DNA of 64,000 nt from Valencia hispanica (lineage: Eukaryota; Chordata; Actinopteri; Cyprinodontiformes; Valenciidae). This document shows, one piece after another, positions 46,538 through 57,267 of the stretch. The stretch's first letter is position 1. Each line of letters opens with the position of its first letter. Location of the stretch: positions 41,737,000 through 41,800,999 of the forward strand of contig OY747710.1 in NCBI GenBank assembly GCA_963556495.2, read 5' to 3'. The notes under the pieces were generated by a model. The model was not told the origin of the DNA, searched no databases, and was given only the letters and a program-made list of their open reading frames with translations. A program made the position numbers and the translations under genes.

Positions 46538-46768
46538 CATACCGCCAGAAGTACCAAAACCTGGTTTGATGCCCAGGCCATCACATTGCTTGATTGGCCA
46601 GCCAACTCACCGGACGTAAACCCCATTGAGGATCTATGGGGTATTATCAAGAGGAAAATATGGGGCACCAGACCCAAAAACAAAAAAGAGCTGACAGGCA
46701 GCATCAAGGAAATCTGTGCTTCCATAACTCCCAGGCTGATTGCCTCAAAGCCTCTAGGCATTGATTAA
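46538..46768 (+). pseudogene. Tc1-like transposase, C-terminal part
   Basis: Continuation of the split transposase: ARSTKTWFDAQAITLLDWPA, then NSPDVNPIEDLWGIIKRKIW with the catalytic Glu preserved, then KELTGSIKEICASITPRLIA and a stop at 46766-46768. It belongs with 45532-45651 across the LINE. The 60-codon frame from 46586 shows that this end is undamaged, while the upstream part lacks the catalytic Asp. Confidence 0.85.
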
Positions 46769-47101
46769 GGCAAAGGGATTCACTACCAAGTATTGAAGAT
46801 TAACATATTGTTTTGAAAGTACCATATTTTGATTGATTTAATGTGGTCCTAATTTCTTTCTTTTCTTTTTCTGCAAAAACTGAGAAGTAAATGGTGATTT
46901 CTTCCAGGTATTCTAATTTTTAAGAATTCCTGATTTCGTGGGTTTTATGAGCTGGAAGCCCAAATTATGTACAGTATAAACAACTAAATACTTGAAATCG
47001 TTTAAGTTGTGTGCCCTGAATCTATGGAAGTTTAACATTTAGAATGGAATTATGGAAATAGACTTTTCCATGATATTCAAATTTTTTGGAGATGGTCTGT
47101 A

Positions 47102-48302
47102 CTTAAATGAAAATGCATGCCAAAAATTCCAAACAAAGCTTTGTATTGCATTGTGTTTAATAGTTATGATCACTAGTAGTTCTGGAACACCTTAATGTAA
47201 AGGAACAAGGCGCATAAGGCAAAAAAAGACACCCAAGTTTGTTTCTCTTGAGATTTTTTCTCTCTCTCTTTTTGTTACTTTTACAACAATTGAAAACACA
47301 AAAGTTCCCCTCATCAAGTCTGACATTACTCTATATTTTGGCAGATTTTCTTTGGGGCATGAAAAGCTTTGAATGCAGCATACATGTCCTGCCTTGTTAA
47401 ATATCAGCAAGCATGACAGCCTGTGTGTTGATTTGTAGTTGGTGACTCTGTCAGTCCCTAGTAGGCTTTTAACTTGGATCCTTCGCTCAGTTTAGTCTAG
47501 AAGATTTTCCGTTTACTTCCAAGTATGTTGAACTGATTCCCCAGGGGGGTTGCCCCACTTGCAGTGAAGAGACCAAGACAAGTTCATATGGAGCCACGTG
47601 TCTTGGTTTGTTTTGCTCTTGAGCCAAACTGCCTGAATATCGTCCCACTGTGACGAGCCTTTGATCAGAAATATTTCGGAACTTTGAAGCAGACATGCTG
47701 CTCATGCTTATCAAGTGTTTTATGCCTCATTTTGATAGTGTATCTAAACAAAACAAAATGTCTATAGTTGGATGAATTACGAGTTGGAAAAGTTACCCAA
47801 AACCCAAGACTGGTGGCAGTTTTTGAGAAAATCCGTATCTGAATTACTAAATTAAGCCAGAGGGTTTGGTACACGTGGTTAAAGGTTAATGTTTTAAAGA
47901 AACAGTTTCCCAATGCATTTTTTATTTTTATTTTTTACTTTGTCGCCTTCTGGTTACAAGCTGCTTTTTTATTTTCTAAGCCAAAGCTTCCAGCTCAACC
48001 ATCACATCTGTTCCAGACTCCTGCATTAGGATTTTATTGTTGTGTTCAGCTTTCACTCAATATTTGAACCTCCTGTGCAGGCATGTGTCTGCATCTAATT
48101 ACTAACAGTGTCAAAGCCACTTTGGTATGTATTACATAAATCTGAGTTATGCACTTGTCTTTTTTTTTTTATTTGCTCTTACAAACCAGCTCTAACAGTT
48201 CATCCCATGTATTTATTTAAGTAGATTTGAGTTATAGCTGTGGGATTAAATCGGTTGGTTTGTTGTTTTGAACTAACAGCAGCTGTTGTTTTCCCTTTAC
48301 AG
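47102..48302. other. End of BCKDHB intron 9, nothing recognised
   Basis: Intronic, AT-rich, ending in the pyrimidine tract TTGTTTTCCCTTTACAG used as the acceptor of the last coding exon. No other feature supported. Confidence 0.5.
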
Positions 48303-48443
48303 GAGGAGTGTTTCCTTAACCTGGAAGCTCCTATAGCTAGGGTCTGTGGTTACGACACCCCCTTCCCGCACATCTTTGAGCCCTTCTACATCCCAGACAA
48401 GTGGAAGTGTTTTGATGCAATCAAGAGGATGATCAACTACTAA
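48303..48443 (+). CDS. bckdhb: BCKDHB exon 10, terminal coding exon
   Basis: This 141-nt coding segment encodes the last 46 residues of branched-chain keto acid dehydrogenase E1-beta and the stop TAA (48441-48443). Segments [20 protein letters not shown] and [14 protein letters not shown] match the human protein closely (from memory), and it ends IKRMINY against the human RKMINY. This part closes the transketolase C-terminal domain that helps E1-beta pair with E1-alpha. The acceptor CCCTTTACAG ends at 48302, phase 0, in frame with 35830-35916; the coding length is the same as in human exon 10. The two exons are separated by 12386 bp of intron. Confidence 0.96.
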   Translation, partial: EECFLNLEAPIARVCGYDTPFPHIFEPFYIPDKWKCFDAIKRMINY

Positions 48444-48454
48444 ACCCCTGTCAG
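48444..48454 (+). other. bckdhb: Candidate start of BCKDHB 3'UTR with splice donor
   Basis: Eleven bases after the stop a donor-like TCAG/GTACGA occurs at 48454/48455. Paired with the acceptor at 50446 it would define a 1992-bp intron in the 3'UTR. Because the junction is under 50 nt from the stop it should not trigger nonsense-mediated decay. I see no canonical AATAAA between the stop and 50446. Inferred, not shown. Confidence 0.4.
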
Positions 48455-50446
48455 GTACGAAACATCCCATGGCTTCTTTTGAAGTAAATTAATGATGGAA
48501 CAGCAACTCTCTCTCTTTTTTTTCTTATGTGTACTAAAAGACTTCTTGCAAATAACCTGAAGTTATGTGTTTATTTATTACAAAAATATAGTGAATTTAC
48601 TCCTAAAAGCCTGAAACGAGGGATATATCGGCATTGACATCTGTGTTGGCCGATGTAAGTCAATTTCTAACGTATCTGTATTGGTCCTATACGTAAAACT
48701 TTTCTAATATTAATACCCTATGTTTATTTCCATCCTTTTGCTATTTGTGTCTGTGTTTCGGGAGAGGGAGGAAAGGAAAGGGTGTTAACCATATGGTTTC
48801 TGTTTGGGGATTTGACAAGAGACAGTGAAGCAGTGTAGGATTATGGGGTGTTTAATTGAGGCAGAGAACCATTCTCAGCAGTGGGGTCCTCCTGTAGCCT
48901 CTTTTCATTTTTAATATAACCTTTCATTATTACACACATGGTGAAAAGCAATTTTACATATCGTATGGCAGAATAATTGAAACCTAAGCTCAGTTGTACA
49001 AAAGCTCACAACAGATTCCACTATGTCGTAATATATAACAAAAATGAACAAGAGTGAAAAGGCTGTGTTAGTGGAAAAAACTTGAACATGCTCATAGGAT
49101 TTAAGAGGGATAGTAGAAGCTAATGACATTTTTTATTTTTATTTGAGATCATCACCTGAAAAGCTGATTTTGTTCCTATGGAGAATCGAGGTGCATTTTA
49201 ACCCTATACCAAGAAGGAAAGATTTGAGCACTGACCTCAGAGGAGCAATTGGTTTTGTCCATGAATCTAAGAAAAGTTATAAAACCATTTGAAGCCCACC
49301 ATTGAGGACTAAGGTTATTCACCAGTGGAAAACATTTAAGAAATGTGTCACATTTCCTTGGTGTTGACATCACAGCAAATGGCAAATGATGCTCAAAAAG
49401 CATTGCAAAGAAACAGAAGAGGTGTATCTCAGACCCTTATGGTTTCAGTTAGCATGTTGGATACTAAATTCCAGGATAGTGAAACTAAAAGAAGGTGTGC
49501 TTGTTTGGAAGGCTTGCCTGAAGAAAGTAGTTATTTTTCTGGAAAGAAGGAACTTTAGAATACTTTAGGTTTGCTATGTTGCATCTAAACCGAGGTCAAG
49601 TTTATTTATATAGCACATTTAAAAACATCAGTTGACAACAAGCTTCACAAGATATCAACAATCATAACAATATAAAAAAATTAATGAAACACAGGTTATA
49701 GATGAGCGAGAATTACTTATCCTACTTAGTTAATCATAGGCTAAGGAAAACAGATGCGTTTTAAGATGACATTTAAATGTTTGGAGGGACTGAGCAGTAC
49801 TAAACCAAATCAGAGATGTTTGGGCATAATGTGCAGCTCAGCATATCATTACAAACACCTCCTACCGCCTGTTAAACATGGTGGTTAAAAAAAATGCTTA
49901 TACTTGTAATTTCTTCCTTGTTAACATTTTGATCATGAGCAAAATGGAAACGATTCAATGTGCTGCAGTAATGACTATGTTGAATCGGTTGTGTGAACAC
50001 CTCGGGGTCAGCTTCAATTAATTAATTAATTTTAGAACCTGATAAAGATTGGATCATTTTATTGTGTTCTGTGTATATGTATAACCCAATGCTTTAATAA
50101 CCCTGACTGCACAGCAGTTTCTGAAGCAAAAAAAGCTACTCTTTTTTTTTTTTTTTTTTTGTCCTGACTATAACGTCATGACAATAATTTATATTTGCCA
50201 AAAAAAAAGATCAAATTGTATTTATTTGCTTCATCAGGAGTAATGTCAGAAATACATTTTTTGGAACCTGCACTTTGTATCCTTCCTGATAAGAAGCCTG
50301 AGAGATAAATGGATTTCATGGAATCTTTTTTTGTGAACTTCCATCTACATTTGGACAGTAATTGTCACCCTCATCTTGAGTTATAGCCTTTAAACTGTTG
50401 CTCAAGTAGAATAATTACACTTTTATTAAACCCTCTCCATCTCCAG
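48455..50446. other. Candidate 3'UTR intron, with LINE-tail relic
   Basis: Includes an antisense LINE 3' tail near 49592-49830 (GGTCAAGTTTATTTATATAG), a hAT-like trace near 48622-48660 (ATATATCGGCATTGAC, GGCCGATGT) and a T-run at 50141-50160. No coding sequence recognised. Confidence 0.4.
49592..49830 (-). mobile_element. LINE 3'-end relic, antisense
   Basis: Begins GAGGTCAAGTTTATTTATAT, the mirrored 3' end typical of fish L2-type LINEs (compare 2559), and fades after ACAGATGCGTTTTAAGATG. Non-coding. Confidence 0.6.
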
Positions 50447-50890
50447 GGCCAACGTCTGGTGGACCTGAACTCCACCATCTCCCTGACTTTACTCTTCATT
50501 CATCCAACCAGGAAAGAGCGGCCAAAAAACAACACTTTTTTTGACCATCCAATGAAAACACATTATCCAGATGGCCTTCATGTCCCGCTTTGTCCTCAGT
50601 TTAAAAGCCTGTTACCTTATCTCCACTTCCCAGAAGCTTGCTCTTCTGCAAAGCAGGATTGACTAGATTGACCGAATCAATAGTAAAAATGTATACTGTA
50701 GCTGTTATATAAAATAATACATTTATTAATATGAGGGGGTATTTGGTTGAATATGTGACTGCCTTGCTTTGTGTGCTGTTACTCTTTAATATGTCCAACC
50801 CTTTTCTGTTCTATTTAGTTTCACATGAAATGAAGTATAGAAACAATCTGTGCTTTTTATGCAAAATAAAATGGATAGCTTTGTTCACAA
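50447..50890 (+). other. bckdhb: Candidate BCKDHB 3'UTR exon
   Basis: The acceptor CCCTCTCCATCTCCAG ends at 50446 and a possible exon starts GGCCAACGTCTGG. A polyadenylation signal AATAAA lies at 50865-50870, so cleavage would be expected near 50885-50890. Human BCKDHB is also known to have transcripts differing in the 3'UTR, as I recall. It could instead be the last exon of an unrelated transcript or chance. Confidence 0.4.
50865..50870 (+). terminator. Polyadenylation signal AATAAA
   Basis: Canonical hexamer in GCAAAATAAAATGG, about 420 bp after the candidate acceptor. The first clear signal downstream of the BCKDHB stop that I noticed. Confidence 0.45.
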
Positions 50891-50937
50891 CATTTGGTTT
50901 TTGTTCTTTTGTATTTGAATTTATTGTTTTGTAAAAC

Positions 50938-50995
50938 CGGCAACCCACCGTTTACGGGACAAACTCCTACCACCTGAGCCACGGTCACCCAGTGT
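50938..50995 (-). mobile_element. SINE head fragment, antisense
   Basis: CAAACTCCTACCACCTGAGC followed by CACGGTCACCC is the reverse complement of the tRNA-like head of the SINE seen at 21582 and 61189. Only the head remains. Confidence 0.6.
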
Positions 50996-51596
50996 GGTAT
51001 TGTGGTATTTTTTTTAACCCAGAAAAAAGTTAATCTTTATTATGTGGTCACAAGACAACATTAATTGCATACATTTCAATGCAGCAGTAGTCTTGCAAAA
51101 ACATAATCACCAATGTGAGCTAATGACATGCTCCCAAATCACTGATAATCTGATGTGACAAACAACTCCATGAAAGCAACAGTTTTGCAGTTTTCTATTG
51201 AGAACTAAGGTATCTATTAAAGCAGTGCAAGGAATGAAAGCTATCAATCTGCTCAATATTTTTCAACTATTTTGCATACACAATTTGCTTAATGTCTGTA
51301 CTACACTTACAAAGCAGATTGCACCAAATACCTGTTGATCCAAGATGGTGCCGCGAATGGATGTCCTGGTACTTCAGTGCTTTATTTCTGTATTGTTTTT
51401 GTGCGTAATTTGTGTTTCTGGTCACTCCTCTGGGTATTCTTACTCCAGTCCTTAACTACAGGACTACAACGGCTGTGGATTTATTTCCAGTATTTGTCGC
51501 ATCTGCGGTGGATTTACTACAAACTGATCAGAAAAGTGAGAAGGAGAGGAAAGCGAGCTGGCGCGCTCGTGCGTCTGAGGAGACGTGGAGTTAGGA

Positions 51597-52295
51597 CTGC
51601 TCAACCTGGGATCTTCCTCTCCAACGTATGCTCACTCTGGAATAAAATGGACGGGGTGGCCCTGATGAGAAGCATGAACAGAGACTTTGCCTCATCTTGT
51701 GTCTAATGTTTTACGGAGTCGTGGCTCTGTGAGGACATCCCGGACTGCGCGCTCCAGCTGGAGGGCTTTCATCTGCTCCGCGCGGACCGGCAGGCCACTC
51801 TCCGGTAAGACTACAGGTGGAGGCGTCTGCTTCTACATTAATAGTGGCTGGTGTACAGATGTGACAGTGATTGCTCAGCACTGCTCTCCCTCTCTGGAAT
51901 ATCTTTTCATTCACTGCAAACCGTTTTATTCTCCGCGGGAGTTCGCTTCATTCATTCTGGCCGCTGTTTACATCCCGCCAGACGCGGACGTGCGCGCAGC
52001 TCAGTGCGCCCTCGCGGAGCAGATACTGCACATGGAGCGGATTTATCCGGACTCTCTGATTATTGCTCTTGGAGACTTTAATAAAGCCAATCTGAGAGAG
52101 GAACTTCCCGAATACAAACAATATATTAAATGCCCGACCAGAGAGGAGAGGACACTGGATCACTGTTATAGCACGATAAGCGGGGCCTATCACGCTGTGC
52201 CCCGCACTGCACGCGGACTTTCGGATCACGTGATGATCCATCCGATCCCCGCGTACAGACAGGCTGAAGCTCTCCAAACCTGTCGTGAGGACTAA
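51597..52295 (+). pseudogene. LINE endonuclease, broken by a stop and a frameshift
   Basis: FLSNVCSLWNKMDGV (around 51612-51658) opens the endonuclease. The frame then meets TAA at 51704-51706 directly before CFTESWLCEDIP, which carries the metal-binding Glu. A frameshift near 51806 moves into the frame holding GGGVCFYINSGWC, IIALGDFNKANL and LSDHVMIHP, the last with the catalytic Asp-His. All main motifs survive in sequence but not in one frame. Confidence 0.85.
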
Positions 52296-52399
52296 AAAAC
52301 TGTGGAGCAACGAGGCTGTGGAGGAGCTTCACACCTGTTTAGTATCTACAGACTGGGACACAATGAGGGCTGCTTCTAACAGCTTGGATGAGTTTACAG

Positions 52400-53501
52400 A
52401 TACTATCACCTCCTATATACACTAATGCGAGGACAACGTTGTGCCATCACGCACCAGGGTGAGTTATAATAATAACAAACCCTGGTTTAGTCCTAAACTC
52501 AAACAGCTGTGGCTAGAAAAGAGAAAGGCATTCAGAAGCGGAGACAGGGACTGCTACAGAGAGGCCAAGTACAGGTTCAGAAAAGAAGTGAACACTGCTA
52601 AACACCAGCACTCTGAGAATATTCAGCAGCAGATCTCAGAGAATGACTTGGCCTCTGTGTGAAAAAGTTTTAGGATCATTACCAACTACAAGCCTAAAAC
52701 TCCCCACTCCACTGATGCCTTGCTGTTGGCCAACACCCTCAATGACTTTTACTGCCGTTTTGACCACCCACCAAGCAGCCCTCACACCTCCACCAGTCCT
52801 AACAATAGAGACACTTTGGACACTCATCCCCCCCACCACGGAGCAATTAACACCATCAAAGACTTCACCCACAGCAATCCCCTCCTCACCCCTCACCTAT
52901 GACGAACTCACATCAACTCCAACTAAAACCCTTCATATTCATGAAGCAGATGTGAGGAAACAGTTTAAGAGCCTAAATGCTAGAAAAGCTCCCGGCCCAG
53001 ATGGTGCGTCTCCTGCCACTCTCAGACACTGTTCTAAATGAGCTGGCCCCAGTGTTCTCTGGCATTTTCAACTCCTCACTGCAGCCATGTCATGTGCCTG
53101 CCTGCTTCAAGACCTCCACCATAGTCCCTGTCCCCAAGAAGCCAAGGATCACTGGACTTAATGACTACAGACCTGTGGCTCTGACATCTGTGGTCATGAA
53201 GTCATTTGAGAGCCTGGTTCTGTCCTATCTCAAGACCCTCACAGCCCCCATCCTGGACCCTCTGCAGTTTGCTTACAGAGCCAACAGGTCTGTAGATGAT
53301 GCCATCAGCATAGCTCTTCACTTCATCCTGCAGCATCTGGACTTCCCGGGATCCTACGCCAGGATTCTGTTTGTGGACTTCAGCTCTGCCTTCAACACCA
53401 TCATCCCAGACCTTCTCCGAGGCAAGCTATCCCAGATGAACGTGCCTGATTCCATCTGCAGGTGGATCACTGACTTCCTGACGACAGGAAGCCGCATGTG
53501 A
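52400..53501 (+). pseudogene. LINE linker and reverse transcriptase fingers/palm, broken
   Basis: The linker NNNKPWFSPKLKQLWLEKRK is followed by a stop at 52660-52662, then by a frame-shifted segment with [19 protein letters not shown] (52970-53035). The frame from 52977 holds [36 protein letters not shown] and the palm motif [18 protein letters not shown] with the first catalytic Asp. It ends at a stop at 53499-53501. The C-terminal half continues in another frame. Confidence 0.85.
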
Positions 53502-54349
53502 GGCTGGGGAAGAATGTCTCGGACTCTTGGACCATCAGCACCGGCTCCCCTCAGGGCTTTGTTCTTTCTCCTCTGCTCTTCTCCCTGTACACCAACTGCT
53601 GCACCTCCAACCACCAGTCTGTCAAACTATTTAAGTTTGCAGATGACACCACCGTTATTGGACTCATCTCGGACGGGGATGAGTCTGCCTACAGGATGGA
53701 GACTGAACGTCTGGTGTCCTGGTGCAGCCACAACAACCTGGTGCTGAACGCCCAGAAAACAGTGGAGATTATTGTGGACTTTAGGAAGCACACAGCCCCA
53801 CTCCCCCCCATCGTCCTGACTGACACCCCCATCACCACTGTGGACTCATTCCGCTTCCTGGGTATCACCATCAACCAGGACCTCAAGTGGGAGCGCACCA
53901 TCACCTCGGTCATAAAGAAGGCCCAGCACAGGATGTACTTCCTGAGGCAGCTGAAGAAATTCAACCTGCCAACACGGATGATGATGCAGTTCTACACAGC
54001 AATCATCGAGTCCATCCTCGCCTCCTCCATCACCGTGTGGTATGCTGGCGCCACCATCAAGGACAAACAGAGACTGCAGCGTGTTGTGCGCTCTGCTGAG
54101 AAGGTGATTGGCTGCAGACTCCCATCTCTGCAGGACCTGTACACCTCCAGGACACTTGAGCGTGCAGCTCAGATCACAGCCGACCCTTCTCACCCTGGAC
54201 ACAGACTGTTTGACCTGCTCCCCTCGGGCAGGAGGCTCCGGTCCATTGGGACCACAACCTCTCCCCATAAGAACTGTTTCTTCCCCTCTGCTGTTGGACT
54301 CATGAACAATAACCCTAAGAGTGTTCCCACCACCAGCTCAGTTACATGA
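53498..54349 (+). pseudogene. LINE reverse transcriptase C-terminal half (283 codons, open)
   Basis: Open from the chance ATG at 53498: STGSPQGFVLSPLLFSLYTN, the catalytic FADDTTVIGLISDGDE box near residues 48-63, VSWCSHNNLVLNAQKT, FRFLGITINQDLKW, QHRMYFLRQLKKFNLP, and the usual C-terminal HKNCFFPSAVGLMNN. The end TAA at 54347-54349 is probably the native stop. Alone it lacks the first catalytic Asp and cannot work. Confidence 0.86.
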
Positions 54350-54549
54350 CCCATATTGTGTTTTTTTTGCACCTGTCTGATTTGCACCGATCGTTACCTG
54401 CACTCATGTATATATCAATCTGTTTAGCATATATTTTTATTTAAGTGTTTGTCTGTTTGTTCTTGTATGTTTTCACAAAGTACCGCAGCAATTTCCTAAT
54501 GTTGTAAACCTACCCAACATTTGGCAATAAAACCCTTTCTGATACAAAC

Positions 54550-55081
54550 ATAGACATAGAGTACTACAAATGTAACTACTTGCACTTATCTTTGTATCAG
54601 CCACGAACAATTTCCATCATCTTTTTAGCAAAGCATTTTTTTTTTTCACTTTTAATGAAACACAAGTAGCTGCGGTCTTTGAAGATTGGATACTATTTGC
54701 TCTGGCTGTAATTGTATAAATATACATAAATAGGGATGAACATCCCTCTACTGCATAAATATCCCCATATTTTTAAGTATTATGTACAAGACAGGTGTTT
54801 TATCTGCTTTGGTTAAGAAATAATACACATTTATTAAATGTATTTTAAATGCAGTGATCTTTTTCATTTACCAATTTGTTTAACTTTGTCGTGACCAATA
54901 AACACTCTACTGTCACTTTATTTGATTTTATAATCTTTTCTGTACTATCTTATGTCCATCACAGACACTTTATGCATATCTTTGATTTTGACAGTTATAG
55001 AATCAATTAGACCAACTGCTCAAACTGCACCCTGCAGTTCTATAAATCCTCCATCATGAGTAAGCTATTACCAAAAAGGTG
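54550..55081. other. Non-coding stretch, nothing recognised
   Basis: AT-rich; no gene or repeat end supported. Confidence 0.45.
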
Positions 55082-55345
55082 AATGAATGGTCAATTAGAT
55101 AATAACCTAAATGGTGTGAACTTATATAGCAGCTCTCCATTCATACTAACCACATAAGAGTGCTTTGTAGTAGAGCCACCTTCACTCATTTGCACTAAAA
55201 CATGCATACATATAAACACTGATACACATAATGGTAGGCAAGTTGAGGTGAAGTGCCTTGCCCAGGGCTCCCTCTGCATGGGATAGGAGGAAGCTGGAAT
55301 CGAACCTACATCCTTCCAATTGGAAAATGACTACCCAGGGAACCA
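55082..55345 (-). mobile_element. SINE-like element, antisense
   Basis: The right edge read on the minus strand gives a tRNA-like head with a B-box-like AGGTTCGATTCC at about 55295-55306; the left edge is a LINE-like tail (ACTTATATAGCAGCTCTCC on the plus strand). The phrase AAGTGCCTTGCCCAGGG is common in fish SINE bodies. It may be a distinct subfamily from 21582. Confidence 0.6.
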
Positions 55346-55499
55346 TAGTAGTCGCTTATGGTCCTGTATCCATCAGGAGGCATCAGTGTCCAAAAAAAAT
55401 CCAATTTGAAGAAAAGTTGAAGCTTTTAAAGACTAGAGTTATTTTCCATGTCCACTTGTTACAGTTTATGCTCATAGATTGATATTGACTACTCTTGTA

Positions 55500-55645
55500 G
55501 TCAGTGGACAAAGGGCAGGATAAACCGTGGACACATCACTCATTCCCAAAGGCACATCAGACATGATGCCTACCAGTTAACCTAACATGCATGTTTTTTG
55601 TAATGTAGGAGTTTGCCAGAACACCTGGAAAGTAAATCCACACAA
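55500..55645 (-). repeat. Relic of a widespread fish repeat
   Basis: GTTAACCTAACATGCATGTT and GAACACCTGGAAAGTAAATCC match in pattern a very common fish repeat (normally ACCGGAGTACCCGGAG at this place). Strongly decayed. Possibly the same family as the piece at 60121-60290. Confidence 0.4.
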
Positions 55646-56739
55646 AACAAAATAAATTCTTGATTGGATTTTCTTTGAGGCAGCAGTATTTACTGTTAGA
55701 AAGAACTGCACGAAGATTTAGTCGAAGGATGATGCAAACGTAACCTTTTTGGATTATGATCTGATCTGATTTGAGTCCTGACCTTTATGCTACTGTCAGT
55801 CATACATTCATTATGTTCGTTGGATTTTAAACAAAGGACTGACCTTGAATGAAATCTTCAGGAAAGCTTCAAAAGTGTAATGCAGAAGCCAATGGCAATA
55901 TAAACAGTAAATATACAAGCTGTAAATAATGTAAAAGCTACTGCATGACCCATTTATAGTTTGAACAGTAAATTCTCTTGCACATCATACGCATTGATAT
56001 CATTTTATTTAATGGCTTTTAATGTCTTTTATACCAATATTGTTTTAAACCTTTAGTTCAGTAGGGTTGAGGTCGGATTAATTTTACTGTCCTTTTTCAA
56101 GCATGACTTTGCAAATTGCATCTAAAAAAACCTTCTAGATAAAAGTATTATGGTCAGAGGAGTCACTGAGCTTCTTGACCACAATCACATGTAGCGGTGT
56201 GTAGATTCCCTATTTATTTGAATAATTGAGATGTAAAACATGCCAAACGATAGTGATACAATGATAAAATTAACATGTTAACGCAGATCATTTAATTTGT
56301 AGATTTAACGCAATACATTTTTCTCAACACAACGCATGCACAGCATGATCCGCCATGTTTATTCTACAATGTAAGATGCACCCAGCTGTAAACAAGATGG
56401 CGAACAAACCTCCCCTCTGTGCCGGAAGCTCCGAAGCGGAAGTTGATCTTCTTTGTGTCTGTTTTGTTTAGCGGGAGATGGCGGAGAGAAAGACCGTAAG
56501 AAAGAGTTTTAATAATTCTCCATATAACAAGTGTTATTTTCTCGAAGATGCATTCTAAGAAGGTAGCATATAAAAGTATTAGAGGTGGCATAAGTTGCTG
56601 TTTGTCGTTTTTCCGCTGAGTTCTGTGCAGTATTTAAAAAAGTGGCTTATTCAGATTTTAGGAATGTGCTTATAATTTGGAAATTTTTTTGTTTTTTTAC
56701 AGAATGTGCATGTGATTTTGTGCATAAAAAATACAAATA
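55646..56739. other. Non-coding stretch with possible hAT trace
   Basis: Around 56265-56320, ATGTTAACGCAGATC and TTTAACGCAATAC look like remains of a hAT-type element, without ends. A short GC-rich patch at 56390-56490 (AAACAAGATGGCGAAC) has no recognised product. Confidence 0.35.
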
Positions 56740-57229
56740 CACTACTCACAATAAGTTAGGGATATTATTTACATGAGTGCTATTCCTATTTGGTCAGAAT
56801 TTTAATGAAATAAGTAAAAGTATCCTTTGATATTACTAATAATGAATGAGAAGAAACACGATTTTCATTAGTGTAATATTTATTACCCAAAAAATATAGC
56901 CAATAACAAGGATAGCCCCAAATAACACAAATTAACAATGTCGGTAGCGGGTGTTTCCAACAAATGTTCACAGCGATGTCTTGGTGTCAGTGGAGTCACC
57001 TGCAATGGTCGTCTGGCATTCAAACCAAAGCGGTGGAGTCTGTTGCGAATGGTTTGTTAACGGGCCTGCAGCTGTGTGGCAGTTGCATGACGATGTCTGA
57101 GTGCATAGGTCCTTAGGTACTGGTCATCGTTGCGGTCGGTCACTCGTGGGGCTCCACTCCTGGGTCTGTCACAAACTCTGCCAGTAGTTCTGTGTCTTGA
57201 TGCAAGTCTGCTGATGACACTTTGAGACA

Positions 57230-57232
<3 letters not shown>
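56740..57232 (-). mobile_element. Tc1-like transposon fragment, minus strand
   Basis: The terminus CACTACTCACAATAAGTTAG starts at 56740 after TA (56738-56739). The minus strand from about 57230 encodes part of the transposase N-terminal half: SVISRLASRHRTTGRVCDRP, then RSGAPRVTDRNDDQYLRTYA (the linker motif and start of the catalytic domain), a stop within LQAR, then RNRLHRFGLNARRPLQ. The other half is lost at the (TA)n tract. Confidence 0.85.

Positions 57233-57264
<32 letters not shown>
57233..57264. repeat. (TA)n microsatellite
   Basis: Sixteen TA units next to the broken edge of the Tc1-like fragment. Confidence 0.9.

Positions 57265-57267
<3 letters not shown>

Larger units (their letters stand above)
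45532..47099 (+). mobile_element. Tc1-like transposon relic, split by a LINE
   Basis: The element is 5'-truncated. The right terminus, ATTTTTTGGAGATGGTCTG, ends at 47099 and is followed by TA. Transposase sequence runs from 45532 to 45651 and resumes at 46538 after a LINE insertion (45652-46537); CATA at 45648-45651 and 46538-46541 may be a short target duplication. The two halves join to the family motif LAPAH-TARSTKTWF without loss. Confidence 0.85.
51340..54549 (+). mobile_element. Near full-length LINE (Rex1/jockey-like), frame-broken
   Basis: The 5' end starts near CCAAGATGGTGCCGCGAATGG (a typical fish LINE leader) and the 3' end is GGCAATAAAACCCTTTCTGA at about 54540. It covers the complete domain order: endonuclease (51600-52250), linker (52440-52660), reverse transcriptase (52930-53800) and C-terminal region (to 54349). 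At least three stop codons and several frameshifts break it. It resembles, in layout and motifs, the element at 28975 but belongs to another subfamily. It has the FADDT form of the catalytic box. Confidence 0.9.
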
